NCBI GenBank assembly: GCA_029062165.1
Contig: JAIDQQ010000034.1
Coordinates: 1-63,359 of the forward strand
Source of the DNA: Ruminococcus sp.
GTDB lineage: Bacteria; Bacillota; Clostridia; Oscillospirales; Ruminococcaceae
Length of the DNA stretch: 63,359 nt
Direction: 5' to 3'
Positions 7,341 to 17,500 of this stretch are shown here, in pieces. Position 1 is the stretch's first letter. Each line of letters opens with the position of its first letter. The notes under the pieces are model-generated. The model worked only from the letters and a program-made list of their open reading frames with translations. It ran no database searches and was not told the origin of the DNA. The translations under genes were made by a program, and so were the position numbers.

Positions 7341-8500
7341 AAGATTTAAAATATCTCGTATGGCTTGCAATGGTTTCAGGCAGTTCTTCCGGTACTGTAT
7401 GGGAAATTATACATTCATATGATACAGCATATCAGGCATACAATGCACTGATAAGTAATTCATGTCCGGTAAGTTTAAGTGTAAATCAGAAAAATAACAT
7501 AAATAAAATATCTCCGGAAAAAGCCGGTGAAATAATTTCATACTGTTCCGACAATGATATATTTATTATACCATATACTTCACCGGAATATCCGGAAAAA
7601 CTTCTTGAAATAAACAATCCGCCACCGGTGCTTTACGTTCAGGGCGATATATCATGTCTTTCAGGCGGAAAAAATATAACCTGTATCGGCACAAGAAATC
7701 CCAGTGAATATACACAGAAAATAATTTCCGTGATATGTTCCGGACTTGCCGGAAATGATTTCACAATAGTAAGCGGTTTCGCCATGGGTAGCGATATAAT
7801 GGCACATATGTCGGCGGTACGTACCGGCGGAAAAACAGCCTGTATATTGGGTTGCGGAAATAATATAAACTATCCTGCTCCGAATAATCGGTACAGGAAA
7901 AGCATTATCGAAAACGGTGGCGTATTTGTTTCGGAATTTCCACCGGATACTCCGCCATATGCAAAGAATTTTCCACAAAGAAACCGTATACTTTCGGCAC
8001 TGAGTAAGGCAACAATCGTTTTTGAAGCCGGTCTGAAAAGCGGTTCACTGAGTACCGCCGGACTTGTAAGAAGTCATAACAGAAAATTATTCTGTATTCC
8101 TCCGGCTGATATTACAGACAGTCGTTACGCCGGAAATATAAGTCTTCTCCGGAAATCCGCTGTACCGTTGTATTCCGTCGGCGACGTACTGGAATTTTAC
8201 GGCACACCGGAAAATATATCTGTTATTAAACCTGAATCCAGACCGCAAATAAAACCTGAAATAAAAACTGAAATTCATGAAAAAATAAATAATACATCTG
8301 TACCAGAACTCACACCGGTACAGCAGAAAATACTTTCAGTTTTCGGTGATGATGATATTATCCATATAGATAATATTATCGACAGGCTTGACATGGATAT
8401 TTCAGAAATAATAACGGAAATCATGGAACTACGGATTGCCGGAATAATCGAGGAAATTACTGGTAACCGATTCAGAAAAACAGAAAGGAGACAATTTTAA
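7337..8500 (+). CDS. dprA: DNA-processing protein DprA
   Basis: DprA binds incoming single-stranded DNA during transformation and loads RecA. An N-terminal helical region of about 80 residues is followed by the Rossmann-like core: the GTRNPSEYT nucleotide-site region, then ILGCGNNINYPAPN, FPQRNRILSALS and KSGSLSTAG. A C-terminal winged helix (about 330-385) is typical of the longer family members. The usual GLARGID motif reads GFAMGSD here, a mild divergence. The TTG at 7337 has SD AAGGAG six bases upstream and overlaps the end of the preceding methyltransferase gene. The order dprA-topA-trmFO is conserved in Firmicutes. Confidence 0.92.
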   Translation: MKDLKYLVWLAMVSGSSSGTVWEIIHSYDTAYQAYNALISNSCPVSLSVNQKNNINKISPEKAGEIISYCSDNDIFIIPYTSPEYPEKLLEINNPPPVLYVQGDISCLSGGKNITCIGTRNPSEYTQKIISVICSGLAGNDFTIVSGFAMGSDIMAHMSAVRTGGKTACILGCGNNINYPAPNNRYRKSIIENGGVFVSEFPPDTPPYAKNFPQRNRILSALSKATIVFEAGLKSGSLSTAGLVRSHNRKLFCIPPADITDSRYAGNISLLRKSAVPLYSVGDVLEFYGTPENISVIKPESRPQIKPEIKTEIHEKINNTSVPELTPVQQKILSVFGDDDIIHIDNIIDRLDMDISEIITEIMELRIAGIIEEITGNRFRKTERRQF

Positions 8501-10621
8501 ATGCCGGATTTAGTTATAGTAGAGTCGCCAGCTAAGGCGAAAACAATTAAGAAATATTTAGGTTCGGGATATGAGGTCATAGCATCTATGGGACATATCC
8601 GTGATTTACCTAAATCCAAAATGGGTGTAGACAAAGAACATGATTTTGAACCGAAATACGTCGATATGAAAGGCAAAGAGGATGTTATAAAAGAACTCCG
8701 AAAACAAGCAAAAAAATGTGATAAAATATATCTTGCTACTGACCCCGACCGTGAGGGTGAGGCTATTTCATGGCACATAGCACAGATGTTAAACCTCGAT
8801 ATGAACGACGATAACCGTATTGCTTTTACGGAAATCACTAAGACAGGCGTTCAGAACGGTATGAATAATCCGCACAAGATAGATATTGATTTAGTCAACG
8901 CACAACAGGCAAGACGTATACTTGACAGACTTGTAGGTTATGAATTAAGTCCGTTTTTATGGAAAAAGGTTAAACGTGGACTTTCTGCCGGACGTGTCCA
9001 GACTGTTACGGTAAGTATAATTGTCGACAGGGAAGAGGCTATAAAAAAATTCAAGCCGGTTGAATACTGGACTATTGACGCACGTTTCACAGCACCGTCT
9101 TCAAGAAAAATTTTCGAGGCTTCTCTTGTATCAGTCGACGGTAAAAAAATTGAAGTCCCTGACCAGTCGGGTAAGAAAAAATCTGACAGGATACAGATTT
9201 CTACTGAAGAAGAAGCTGATAAAATTCTGAAACGTCTCGAAAATGCCGTATATAAAGTAATATCTGTAAAGAAACGTGTCACGAAAAAACAACCTGCTCC
9301 ACCGTTTATAACTTCCACCATGCAACAGGAAGCATCAAAAAAACTGAATTTCAGTTCAAAACGTACCATGAAAACCGCACAGGAATTATATGAGGGCGTC
9401 GACATTGAGGGCATAGGGGCAGTAGGTCTGATAACGTATATGAGAACCGACAGTCTTAGAATTTCCGCCGAAGCACAGCTTTCAGCACGACAGTATATTG
9501 ATACGGTTTACGGAAGTAATTATCTGCCTGATGTCCCACGTCAGTATAAATCCGGCAAAAACGCTCAGGACGCACACGAAGCTATAAGACCGTCCACACC
9601 GGAACTCACACCGGATAGAGTGAAAACAAGTCTGACATCTGACCAGTATAAACTTTACAAACTCATATGGGAAAGATTTATAGCAAGTCAGATGGCAAAT
9701 GCCTTACTTGATACAACGTCGGTTGAGACAGAAGCGGATAACTGTATTTTCAGAAGTTCCGGATATTCCGTGAAATTTGACGGCTTTATGATTCTGTACG
9801 TCGATTCAGATTCCGAAGAGGGTGGAAAAAAAGAATTACCGGTAATAAATAAAGACGATATTCTTAAACTCGTTTCCATTAAAGGAAATCAGCATTTCAC
9901 CCAACCCCCACCAAGATTTACAGAAGCGTCACTTATAAAGACACTCGAAGAAAACGGCATAGGCAGACCGAGTACTTATGCCCCTACCATAACGACTATA
10001 ACCGCCCGTCAGTACGTGGAACGTGACGGCAAATCGCTTAAACCTACGGCATTAGGCGAGGTCACAACCGAACTCATGAAAGAACATTTTAAGAAAATAG
10101 TCGACGCAAAATTTACTGCTGAAATGGAAAATTCCCTTGACGAGATTGAAAATGGCAATAAAAACTGGGTTGACACTCTGCACGAATTTTATGACGATTT
10201 CGCCGAAACACTTCATAAAGCAGAAGAAGCTATGGAGGGTAAGCGTGTCAAGATTCCCGACGAGGAAACGGACATCATATGCGAACAGTGTGGTAGGAAT
10301 ATGGTAATAAAATTCAGTAAATACGGTAAATTCCTTGCGTGTCCGGCGTTTCCGGAGTGCAGAAATTCAAAACCAATAGTCACGGAAACTGCCGGAAACT
10401 GTCCACGTTGTAACGGTAAAATGTTACTGAAGAAGTCAAAAAAAGGCAGAAGTTTTTACGGTTGCGAAAAATATCCGGAATGTAATTTCATGACATGGAA
10501 TGTACCGTCGGAAGAAGTCTGTCCGGAATGTAAAAAGACATTGTTTATCAAGGGCGGTAAAAGCGGAAAACTTGTCTGCGAAAACGAAAACTGTGGTTAT
10601 GAAAGAGAGTTGAAGAAATGA
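8501..10621 (+). CDS. topA: DNA topoisomerase I
   Basis: Type IA topoisomerase that relaxes negative supercoils. The TOPRIM domain is at the N-terminus (VESPAKAKTI and the DPDREGEAISWH motif). The active-site Tyr is in the block ITYMRTDSLRIS. The gate domains follow, with AQDAHEAIRPS and GIGRPSTYAPTI. Three Cys4 zinc ribbons end the protein, starting at CEQCGRNMV, CPRCNGKML and CPECKKTLF. Length (706 aa) is standard. The ATG directly follows the dprA stop and the 3' end overlaps trmFO by 4 bp, so translation is probably coupled. Confidence 0.97.
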   Translation: MPDLVIVESPAKAKTIKKYLGSGYEVIASMGHIRDLPKSKMGVDKEHDFEPKYVDMKGKEDVIKELRKQAKKCDKIYLATDPDREGEAISWHIAQMLNLDMNDDNRIAFTEITKTGVQNGMNNPHKIDIDLVNAQQARRILDRLVGYELSPFLWKKVKRGLSAGRVQTVTVSIIVDREEAIKKFKPVEYWTIDARFTAPSSRKIFEASLVSVDGKKIEVPDQSGKKKSDRIQISTEEEADKILKRLENAVYKVISVKKRVTKKQPAPPFITSTMQQEASKKLNFSSKRTMKTAQELYEGVDIEGIGAVGLITYMRTDSLRISAEAQLSARQYIDTVYGSNYLPDVPRQYKSGKNAQDAHEAIRPSTPELTPDRVKTSLTSDQYKLYKLIWERFIASQMANALLDTTSVETEADNCIFRSSGYSVKFDGFMILYVDSDSEEGGKKELPVINKDDILKLVSIKGNQHFTQPPPRFTEASLIKTLEENGIGRPSTYAPTITTITARQYVERDGKSLKPTALGEVTTELMKEHFKKIVDAKFTAEMENSLDEIENGNKNWVDTLHEFYDDFAETLHKAEEAMEGKRVKIPDEETDIICEQCGRNMVIKFSKYGKFLACPAFPECRNSKPIVTETAGNCPRCNGKMLLKKSKKGRSFYGCEKYPECNFMTWNVPSEEVCPECKKTLFIKGGKSGKLVCENENCGYERELKK

Positions 10622-11940
10622 CAGTAAATGTAATAGGAGCAGGTCTTGCCGGTTGCGAATCGGCTTGGATTATCGCACAGAACGGCATAAAAGTAAAGTT
10701 ATATGAAATGAAACCCGAAAAATTTACACCGGCACATAAATATAGTGGTTTTGCGGAACTGGTATGTTCAAATTCGCTGAAAGCCTCAAGAATCGAATCA
10801 GCTTCCGGACTTCTTAAATATGAAATGGAAATGTTAGGTTCACTGACAGTACCATGTGCGAAAGAAAATTCAGTATCTGCCGGAGGAGCGTTGGCGGTAG
10901 ACAGGGAAAAATTTTCCGACAGTGTGACAGATAAAATAAAAAACAATCCGCTTATAGAAGTAATATCCGGTGAAGTTACGGAAATTCCCGACGGTATAAC
11001 GATTATTGCAACAGGTCCGCTTACTTCCGGAGCAATGGCGGATAAAATAAAATCGCTGTGTGGTGACGGTCTTAGTTTTTACGACGCTGTCGCACCGGTA
11101 GTCACTGCTGAAAGTATCGACATGGAAAAAGTTTTCTATGCTTCACGATACGACCGAGGCGACGCCGATTATATAAACTGTCCGATGAGTAAAGAGGAGT
11201 ACACGGCATTTTACGAAGCTATAATTACGGCGGAAACAGTTCAGTTGAAGGATTTTGAAACGCACCCTTTCAGCGTATACGAGGGCTGTATGCCTGTTGA
11301 AGTCCTTGCAACACGTGGAGTTGACACAATGCGTTATGGTTGTATGAAGCCTGTCGGAATAACTGACCCACGCACCAATAAAAGACCTTATGCAGTAGTA
11401 CAGTTACGGAAAGAAAATCGTGAGGGAACTTTATTCAATCTTGTGGGATTCCAGACTAACCTGAAATTCGGCGAACAGAAAAGAGTATTTTCCATGATAA
11501 CAGGTCTTGAAAATGCCGATTTCATGCGATACGGCGTTATGCACCGGAATACTTTCATAAACAGTCCGGAATATCTCAATTCTGACTTCTCAATGAAAAA
11601 TAATCCGGATATATATTTTGCCGGACAGATAACCGGAGTTGAAGGCTATATGGAATCTGCTATGAGTGGACTTCTTGCCGGAATAGCCGTCGCAAGAAAA
11701 TTAAAAAATCTCCCACCGCTTAGACTTCCGGCAGATACTATGACCGGTGCATTGTCGGCATACGTCAGTGACCCATACAATAACGGAAAATTTCAGCCTA
11801 TGGGTGCGAATATGGGTATTCTGCCGGATATTCCGGTAAGAATAAAGGATAAAAAACAGAAGTACGGCGTTTATGCGGAAAGAGCGGTAAACTCTCTTAA
11901 AAGCGAACTGGAAAGGATTAGTTATGAAAATAATTGTTGA
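10618..11940 (+). CDS. trmFO: Methylenetetrahydrofolate-tRNA (uracil-5-)-methyltransferase TrmFO
   Basis: FAD- and folate-dependent enzyme that makes ribothymidine at position 54 of tRNAs. The FAD-binding Rossmann motif GAGLAGCESAW is at the N-terminus. Family signatures include ELVCSNSLKA, GCMKPVGITDPRT and a C-terminal GQITGVEGYMESAMSGL. Length (440 aa) is typical. It overlaps topA by 4 bp and plsX by 17 bp. Confidence 0.96.
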   Translation: MTVNVIGAGLAGCESAWIIAQNGIKVKLYEMKPEKFTPAHKYSGFAELVCSNSLKASRIESASGLLKYEMEMLGSLTVPCAKENSVSAGGALAVDREKFSDSVTDKIKNNPLIEVISGEVTEIPDGITIIATGPLTSGAMADKIKSLCGDGLSFYDAVAPVVTAESIDMEKVFYASRYDRGDADYINCPMSKEEYTAFYEAIITAETVQLKDFETHPFSVYEGCMPVEVLATRGVDTMRYGCMKPVGITDPRTNKRPYAVVQLRKENREGTLFNLVGFQTNLKFGEQKRVFSMITGLENADFMRYGVMHRNTFINSPEYLNSDFSMKNNPDIYFAGQITGVEGYMESAMSGLLAGIAVARKLKNLPPLRLPADTMTGALSAYVSDPYNNGKFQPMGANMGILPDIPVRIKDKKQKYGVYAERAVNSLKSELERISYENNC

Positions 11941-12946
11941 TGCATTCGGCGGAGATAATGCACCATTGGAAGTTCTGAAAGGCTGTGAACGTGCAGTATC
12001 TGAACTTGATGTAAATATCATACTCACCGGACACGAAAAGAAAATAAAATCCTGTGCAAAGAAAAATGAAATAAGTCTCGACGGTATAGAAATAGTGCAT
12101 ACGCCGGAAGTTTTCGATATACACGAAGAACCTAAGGAAATTATAAAATCAGGAAAAAATACGTCTATGGCGGTAGGTCTGAAACTCCTCGCCGACGGTA
12201 AAGGCGATGCATTCGTATCGGCAGGCAGTACCGGAGCATTAGTAATGGGGGCGACGTTCATAGTAAAACGTCTGAAAGGTATAAAACGTGTAGCACCGTC
12301 ACCGGTACTTCCGGCGGATAAGGGAAGTTTCGTCCTGACTGACGCCGGTGCGAATACAGAATGCCGTCCGGAAATGCTTGTACAGTTTGCGATAATGGGT
12401 AGTGCCTACATGGAAAAGGTAATGGGTGTAAAGAATCCTAAGGTAGCGTTACTGAACATAGGGGCGGAAGAGACTAAAGGCAGAGAACTTGAAATAGCAA
12501 CTTATAAACTGCTTGAAAAATCCGGACTTAATTTCGTCGGGAATATTGAAGCCCGTGATATGCCGAAAGGTGAATGTCACGTAGTTGTAACCGACGGTTT
12601 CACCGGAAATATCGCCCTTAAACTGTACGAGGGTATGGGTTCATTTTTCGGTAAGAAAATGAAGTGGATTTATTCCGGTATAGGTAAAGTAGGTGCTATA
12701 TTTTCAATCAGTAAGATAAATAAATTCCGTAAGCAGATGGATTACAAAGAAGTAGGCGGTTCGGCACTTCTCGGAGTGAAAAAACCGGTCATAAAGGCAC
12801 ATGGAAGTTCCGACAGTATCGCATTTTTCAACGCAATACGTCAGGCAAAAAAATGTGTGGAAACTGATGTTTCAGGCGTAATAGAGAAGTACGCCGAAAA
12901 AACAGCGGAAATTTCAAAGGAGTTGAACAGAATTGGACAAAATTGA
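11924..12946 (+). CDS. plsX: Phosphate acyltransferase PlsX
   Basis: Converts acyl-ACP to acyl-phosphate, the first step of the PlsX/PlsY route to phosphatidic acid; peripheral on the membrane. The start MKIIVDAFGGDNAP is the family signature, followed by FVSAGSTGALVMGA and VVTDGFTGNIALK. Length is 340 aa. In many Firmicutes fatty-acid genes and acpP lie between plsX and rnc; here plsX overlaps rnc directly by 14 bp. Confidence 0.96.
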   Translation: MKIIVDAFGGDNAPLEVLKGCERAVSELDVNIILTGHEKKIKSCAKKNEISLDGIEIVHTPEVFDIHEEPKEIIKSGKNTSMAVGLKLLADGKGDAFVSAGSTGALVMGATFIVKRLKGIKRVAPSPVLPADKGSFVLTDAGANTECRPEMLVQFAIMGSAYMEKVMGVKNPKVALLNIGAEETKGRELEIATYKLLEKSGLNFVGNIEARDMPKGECHVVVTDGFTGNIALKLYEGMGSFFGKKMKWIYSGIGKVGAIFSISKINKFRKQMDYKEVGGSALLGVKKPVIKAHGSSDSIAFFNAIRQAKKCVETDVSGVIEKYAEKTAEISKELNRIGQN

Positions 12947-13619
12947 AAAATTTGAAAAAATTATAGGTTATACTTTCAGGGATAAAAGTCTGATTTATCA
13001 GGCATTGTCGCACTCCTCATATGCGAACGAAAAGAAAAATCCGTCCGGAAGTAATGAACGTCTCGAATTTCTTGGCGACAGCGTACTTTCAATAGTGGTA
13101 TCGGATTATTTATATAAAAGTCTGAACGTTGCGGAGGGCGAACTTACAAGAGTACGTGCATCACTGGTATGCGAAAAATCTTTACACGTTTTCGCAAAAA
13201 AGATAAGATTAGGAGAATTTCTTTTCTTAGGCAGAGGCGAGGAAAATACAGGCGGACGTGAAAGACCGTCCATACTTGCCGACGCTTTCGAGGCTGTCAT
13301 TGCGGCAATCTATCTTGACGGCGGTATAGAACCGGCTTCAAAACACATTTTACGCTTTATGCCCGAAGACGTCCAGCACCCTCAGAAACCGGCGTTCAGC
13401 GATTTCAAGACGGTACTTCAGGAAATTGTACAGAAAAATCCGGAAGAAAAAGTTGAATACGTCCTTATAGGCGAGGAAGGTCCTGACCATAACAAAAGAT
13501 TTGTGGTTGAAGTGAGATTAAATTCGCAGGTTATCGGCAAGGGCAAAGGAAAAAGCAAGAAAGAAGCTGAACAATTATCCGCTAAAGAAGCACTCGAATT
13601 AATGGGTTATGAAGCATAA
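12933..13619 (+). CDS. rnc: Ribonuclease III
   Basis: Double-strand-specific RNase that processes rRNA precursors and some mRNAs. The nuclease domain has the signature NERLEFLGDSVLS with the catalytic Glu and Asp, and a second acidic cluster in LADAFEAVIAAIYLDGG. A C-terminal dsRNA-binding domain (about 155-225) ends in GKGKSKKEAEQLSAKEAL. The start is TTG with SD AGGAG inside the end of plsX. Overlaps at both ends indicate one transcript with plsX and the radical SAM gene. Confidence 0.97.
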   Translation: MDKIEKFEKIIGYTFRDKSLIYQALSHSSYANEKKNPSGSNERLEFLGDSVLSIVVSDYLYKSLNVAEGELTRVRASLVCEKSLHVFAKKIRLGEFLFLGRGEENTGGRERPSILADAFEAVIAAIYLDGGIEPASKHILRFMPEDVQHPQKPAFSDFKTVLQEIVQKNPEEKVEYVLIGEEGPDHNKRFVVEVRLNSQVIGKGKGKSKKEAEQLSAKEALELMGYEA

Positions 13620-14598
13620 TAATATATCAATATTTGTTGCACACGTAGGCTGTCCGAATAAGTGCAGTTTCTGTAATCAGCATACTATCAGCGGTACACA
13701 GAAAGCACCGTCCATACAGGAAGTTGAAAGTATATGCGGAAAAGCACTCAATGAGATAAAAAATCCGGAAAATACTGAAATAGCATTTTTCGGCGGAAGT
13801 TTCACGGCTATATCTCCCGACTATATGAAAGACCTTCTCCGGACGGCGTATAAATTTATCGGTTCGGGAAAGTTTCACGGTATAAGAGTTTCAACCCGTC
13901 CGGACTGCATAACACCGGAAATTCTCGGAATCCTGAAAGAATACGGCGTGACAGCTATAGAACTCGGTGCGCAGTCCATGAATGATAATGTACTCCGTCT
14001 GAACGATAGAGGACATACCACACAGGATATTTTCAATGCAAGCCGTCTGATACGTGAGTATGGTTTTGAACTCGGTTTGCAGATGATGATTGGACTTTAC
14101 GGAAGTACGCCGAAAACTGAAATAGAAACAATGAATAAAATCATTGAAATAAAACCCGATACTGTAAGAATATATCCTGTTGTTATATTAAAGGGTACAC
14201 GTCTTGCGGAACTCTTTGAAACAGGAATTTACAAGCCGTTTGATTTTGAATACGTCGTTGAATTTTCGGCGGAATGTCTGATAAATTTTGAAAGAAATAA
14301 TATAAAGGTCATAAAGTGCGGACTTCATGCGAGTGAGTTTGTCGAGAACGACAAAACCGGCGGATTTTATCACCCTGCATTCCGTGAACTTTGTGAGAGT
14401 ATCATATACCGCCGTGCTATACAGGATATTATCGGCGACAATTCCGGAAAATATATTTTCAGGGTCAATGACAGATGCATAAGCAAGGCACTCGGACAGA
14501 AAAAATCAAATATTGAATTTTTCCGTAAAAATAACGTGGAAATAAAATTTATTCCGGATAATTCCGTACCGGTATACGAAGTCTGGGAGGTGAAATAA
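13609..14598 (+). CDS. Radical SAM protein, Elp3-like
   Basis: Radical SAM enzyme with the 4Fe-4S motif CPNKCSFC near residue 15 (HVGCPNKCSFCNQHT) and the family motif AFFGGSFTAI. It resembles the radical SAM half of Elp3 (COG1243) without the acetyltransferase domain. This gene is often found between rnc and smc in Clostridia. Its substrate is not established; an RNA-modification role is a guess from the Elp3 likeness. It overlaps rnc by 11 bp and abuts smc. Confidence 0.8.
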   Translation: MKHNNISIFVAHVGCPNKCSFCNQHTISGTQKAPSIQEVESICGKALNEIKNPENTEIAFFGGSFTAISPDYMKDLLRTAYKFIGSGKFHGIRVSTRPDCITPEILGILKEYGVTAIELGAQSMNDNVLRLNDRGHTTQDIFNASRLIREYGFELGLQMMIGLYGSTPKTEIETMNKIIEIKPDTVRIYPVVILKGTRLAELFETGIYKPFDFEYVVEFSAECLINFERNNIKVIKCGLHASEFVENDKTGGFYHPAFRELCESIIYRRAIQDIIGDNSGKYIFRVNDRCISKALGQKKSNIEFFRKNNVEIKFIPDNSVPVYEVWEVK

Positions 14599-17500
14599 TT
14601 GTATCTTAAATCACTTGATATACATGGTTTCAAATCGTTTCCGGATAAAATAAGCCTTACTTTTGACAAGGGGCTTACAGCTGTTGTAGGTCCTAACGGT
14701 AGCGGAAAAAGTAATATCGGCGATTCTGTACGCTGGGTACTTGGCGAACAGTCAACAAAAACCCTCAGGGGCAACAAAATGGAAGACGTTATTTTTTCCG
14801 GTACTGTTGCACGCAAACCTATGGGATTCGCCACAGTAACGCTGAATATAGATAATTCCGATGGTATGCTTGACGGTATGGGTGAGGAAGTAGCGGTCAC
14901 ACGTAAGCTTTACCGTAGCGGTGAAAGTGAATACATGATTAACGGAAAACCAGTCCGGCTGAAAGATATAAATGAATTGTTCATGGATACCGGCTTAGGC
15001 AAGGACGGTTATTCAATCATAGGTCAGGGACGTATCGCCGAAATAGTCGGGGCAAAAAGCAATGACCGTCGTGACATTTTCGAGGAAGCCTCCGGAATAT
15101 CAAAATTCCGCTATAAAAAAGTCGAGGCAGAAAAAAAATTATCGCAGGCACAGGAAAATCTTTTCAGACTGACGGATATTTTGTCGGAACTCGGAAGCCG
15201 TGTTGAACCTCTCCGGATTCAGTCGGGAAAAGCACAGAAATTTATTGAACTTTCGGAAAAAAAGAAAATACTTGAAATTTCCGTATGGATAAGCCGTCTG
15301 GACGATATGAAACTTAATCTTGAAAAAACTGAAGAAAAAATATTAGTCAGCAGAACGGAATGCGAAAATATTGAAAACGATATTCAGGAGCAGGAAAAGC
15401 AAATTCAGGACGGTTTCAGAAAAATGCAGGAATGTAATATAAAATCTGACGAAATGCGTCACAGAATGATTGAAGAAGAAAAAACTTCTTCAGAAATCAA
15501 ATCTCGTATAGCCGTACTCGAAAATGATGTGAAGCACTCCGAAGATGATATTGTTTCGGCAGAAAAAACTATAAAAGAAAATAAAATCACAGAAAAATCA
15601 CTCACCGGAAAAAAACAGGAAATATCTGAAATTATCGTAAATCTTGAAAACGAAAAAATAAGTCTTGAAAATGAAATTTCAGATACTGAAAAAATTATCC
15701 GGAAAACTGAACAGGAAATTTCCGCTGTAAATGAAAGTAGCGTAAAATACGGAGCGGAATTGCAGAATCTGTATATAAAACAGAGTGAAAAGAAATTTTC
15801 CGCTGAATCGGCTATAAAAACAATATCCGAAGAAACAGAACATATCCGGCAACTTAATGAAAACAGTCTGAATATTTCACAGAAAATTTCTGAATATTCG
15901 GATAAAAAAGAAAAATCCGTTTCTGAACTTGAAAGAATCCGGAATAAAGTTTCTGAACTTGAAAAGAATCTTTCGGAATATGAAAAACTCCATGCAACAG
16001 GCACAGAAAAATACAGAAATATATCCGAAAAACTTCGTGAACTTGAATATAATCTCCGAGACAGTCAGCAGAGATACAAAATTCTTAGCGAAATGGAAAA
16101 AAATATGGAAGGATTTACCGGAAGCGTAAAAGCAGTCCTTAGACAGAATATAGCCGGAGTTCATGGAACAGTCGCCGGAAATATAACCGTTCCGCAGAAA
16201 TACGCCGTCGCCATCGAAACGGCTTTAGGCGGTGCTATGCAGAATATCATTGTCGATAACGAGGAAACCGCTAAAAAATGTATGGAATTTCTTAAAATGA
16301 ATAAGTCCGGACGTGCTACATTTCTGCCGGTGACGTCGGTAAACGGACGTGATTTAAATGAAAACGGTCTTGAAAACTGTACCGGATTTGTTGCGACAGC
16401 CGACAGCCTTATTGAATGTAATCCGGTATTCCGTAATATTATATCGTCACTTTCAGGGCGGACGGTCATAGCGGAAGACATCTCGACGGCAACGGAAATC
16501 GCCAGAAAATATAAGTATCGTTTCCGGATAGTTACCACCGATGGACAGGTTATAAATTCCGGTGGTTCGTTTACAGGTGGGTCATCGCAGAAGACAAGCG
16601 GTATTATAACACGTCGTAATGAAATAAACGCTCTTGAAAAAAATATTGAAAAACTCTCCGGAGAGTGCGGAAAACTCCGTGAAAGTGCCGAAAAAATACG
16701 TCCGGAAAATCAGAAAATTTCCAATCAGATTGAAAATATAAAATCGGAAATAAACAGACTTAAAAATGAAACTGTCCGGATAAATGCTGAAATTTCCGGT
16801 CTTGAATCGCTTGCGGGTCAGTTTGAAATTCAGACAACTGAAAATGCCCGTCTTATTGAAGAGGCTGAAAGAAAAATATCTGATGCACGTTCCGAAAATA
16901 AAAAATCCACAGAAGAACTTGCCGAAATTTCTGAAAAAATAGTCATTGCAGAAAAAAATCTGAAAGAAGAAAAATCGGCAACGGAAAAACTTAACCTTAC
17001 TATGAATGAATTTTCCGGAAAACTTTCGGAAATGAAAATAAAACATACGGAAATTATAAAGGATATTCAGGCAAAAAACGAGGATATTTCAAGAATTTAT
17101 GAAAATATTACGTCCCTTGAAAAAAATATCGCCGGACTTAAAGAAAACATAAAAAATTCAAGGAAATCAGTTTCCGTGAAAAATTCTGAAATAAAAATTA
17201 TCGGTCTTAAACTGGAAAATCTTCAGGATAACACAGAAAAATATCTTTCTGTAATAAAAGAGTGTCGGGAACAGCATACCGAACAGAACCGGCTTGTTAA
17301 TGAAATTCAGCGGAAACTTAAAACAATCAACGCCAGAAAAGAAAAATTTTCCGGTGAAATAACACGTCTCGAAGAACGTCGTGAAAATATTAAACGTGAT
17401 TCCGATAATATTATAAAACAGCTCCTTGAAGTCTATGAACTGACACGTTCCGAAGCTATGGAAACAGCCGTAAAAATAGCTGATATCAATTCCGCACAGA

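Noticed and set aside
15459..17046. Long minus-strand frames opposite smc
   Set aside because: These are antisense shadows of the Lys/Glu-rich coiled coils, rich in Phe and Ser, with no RBS.
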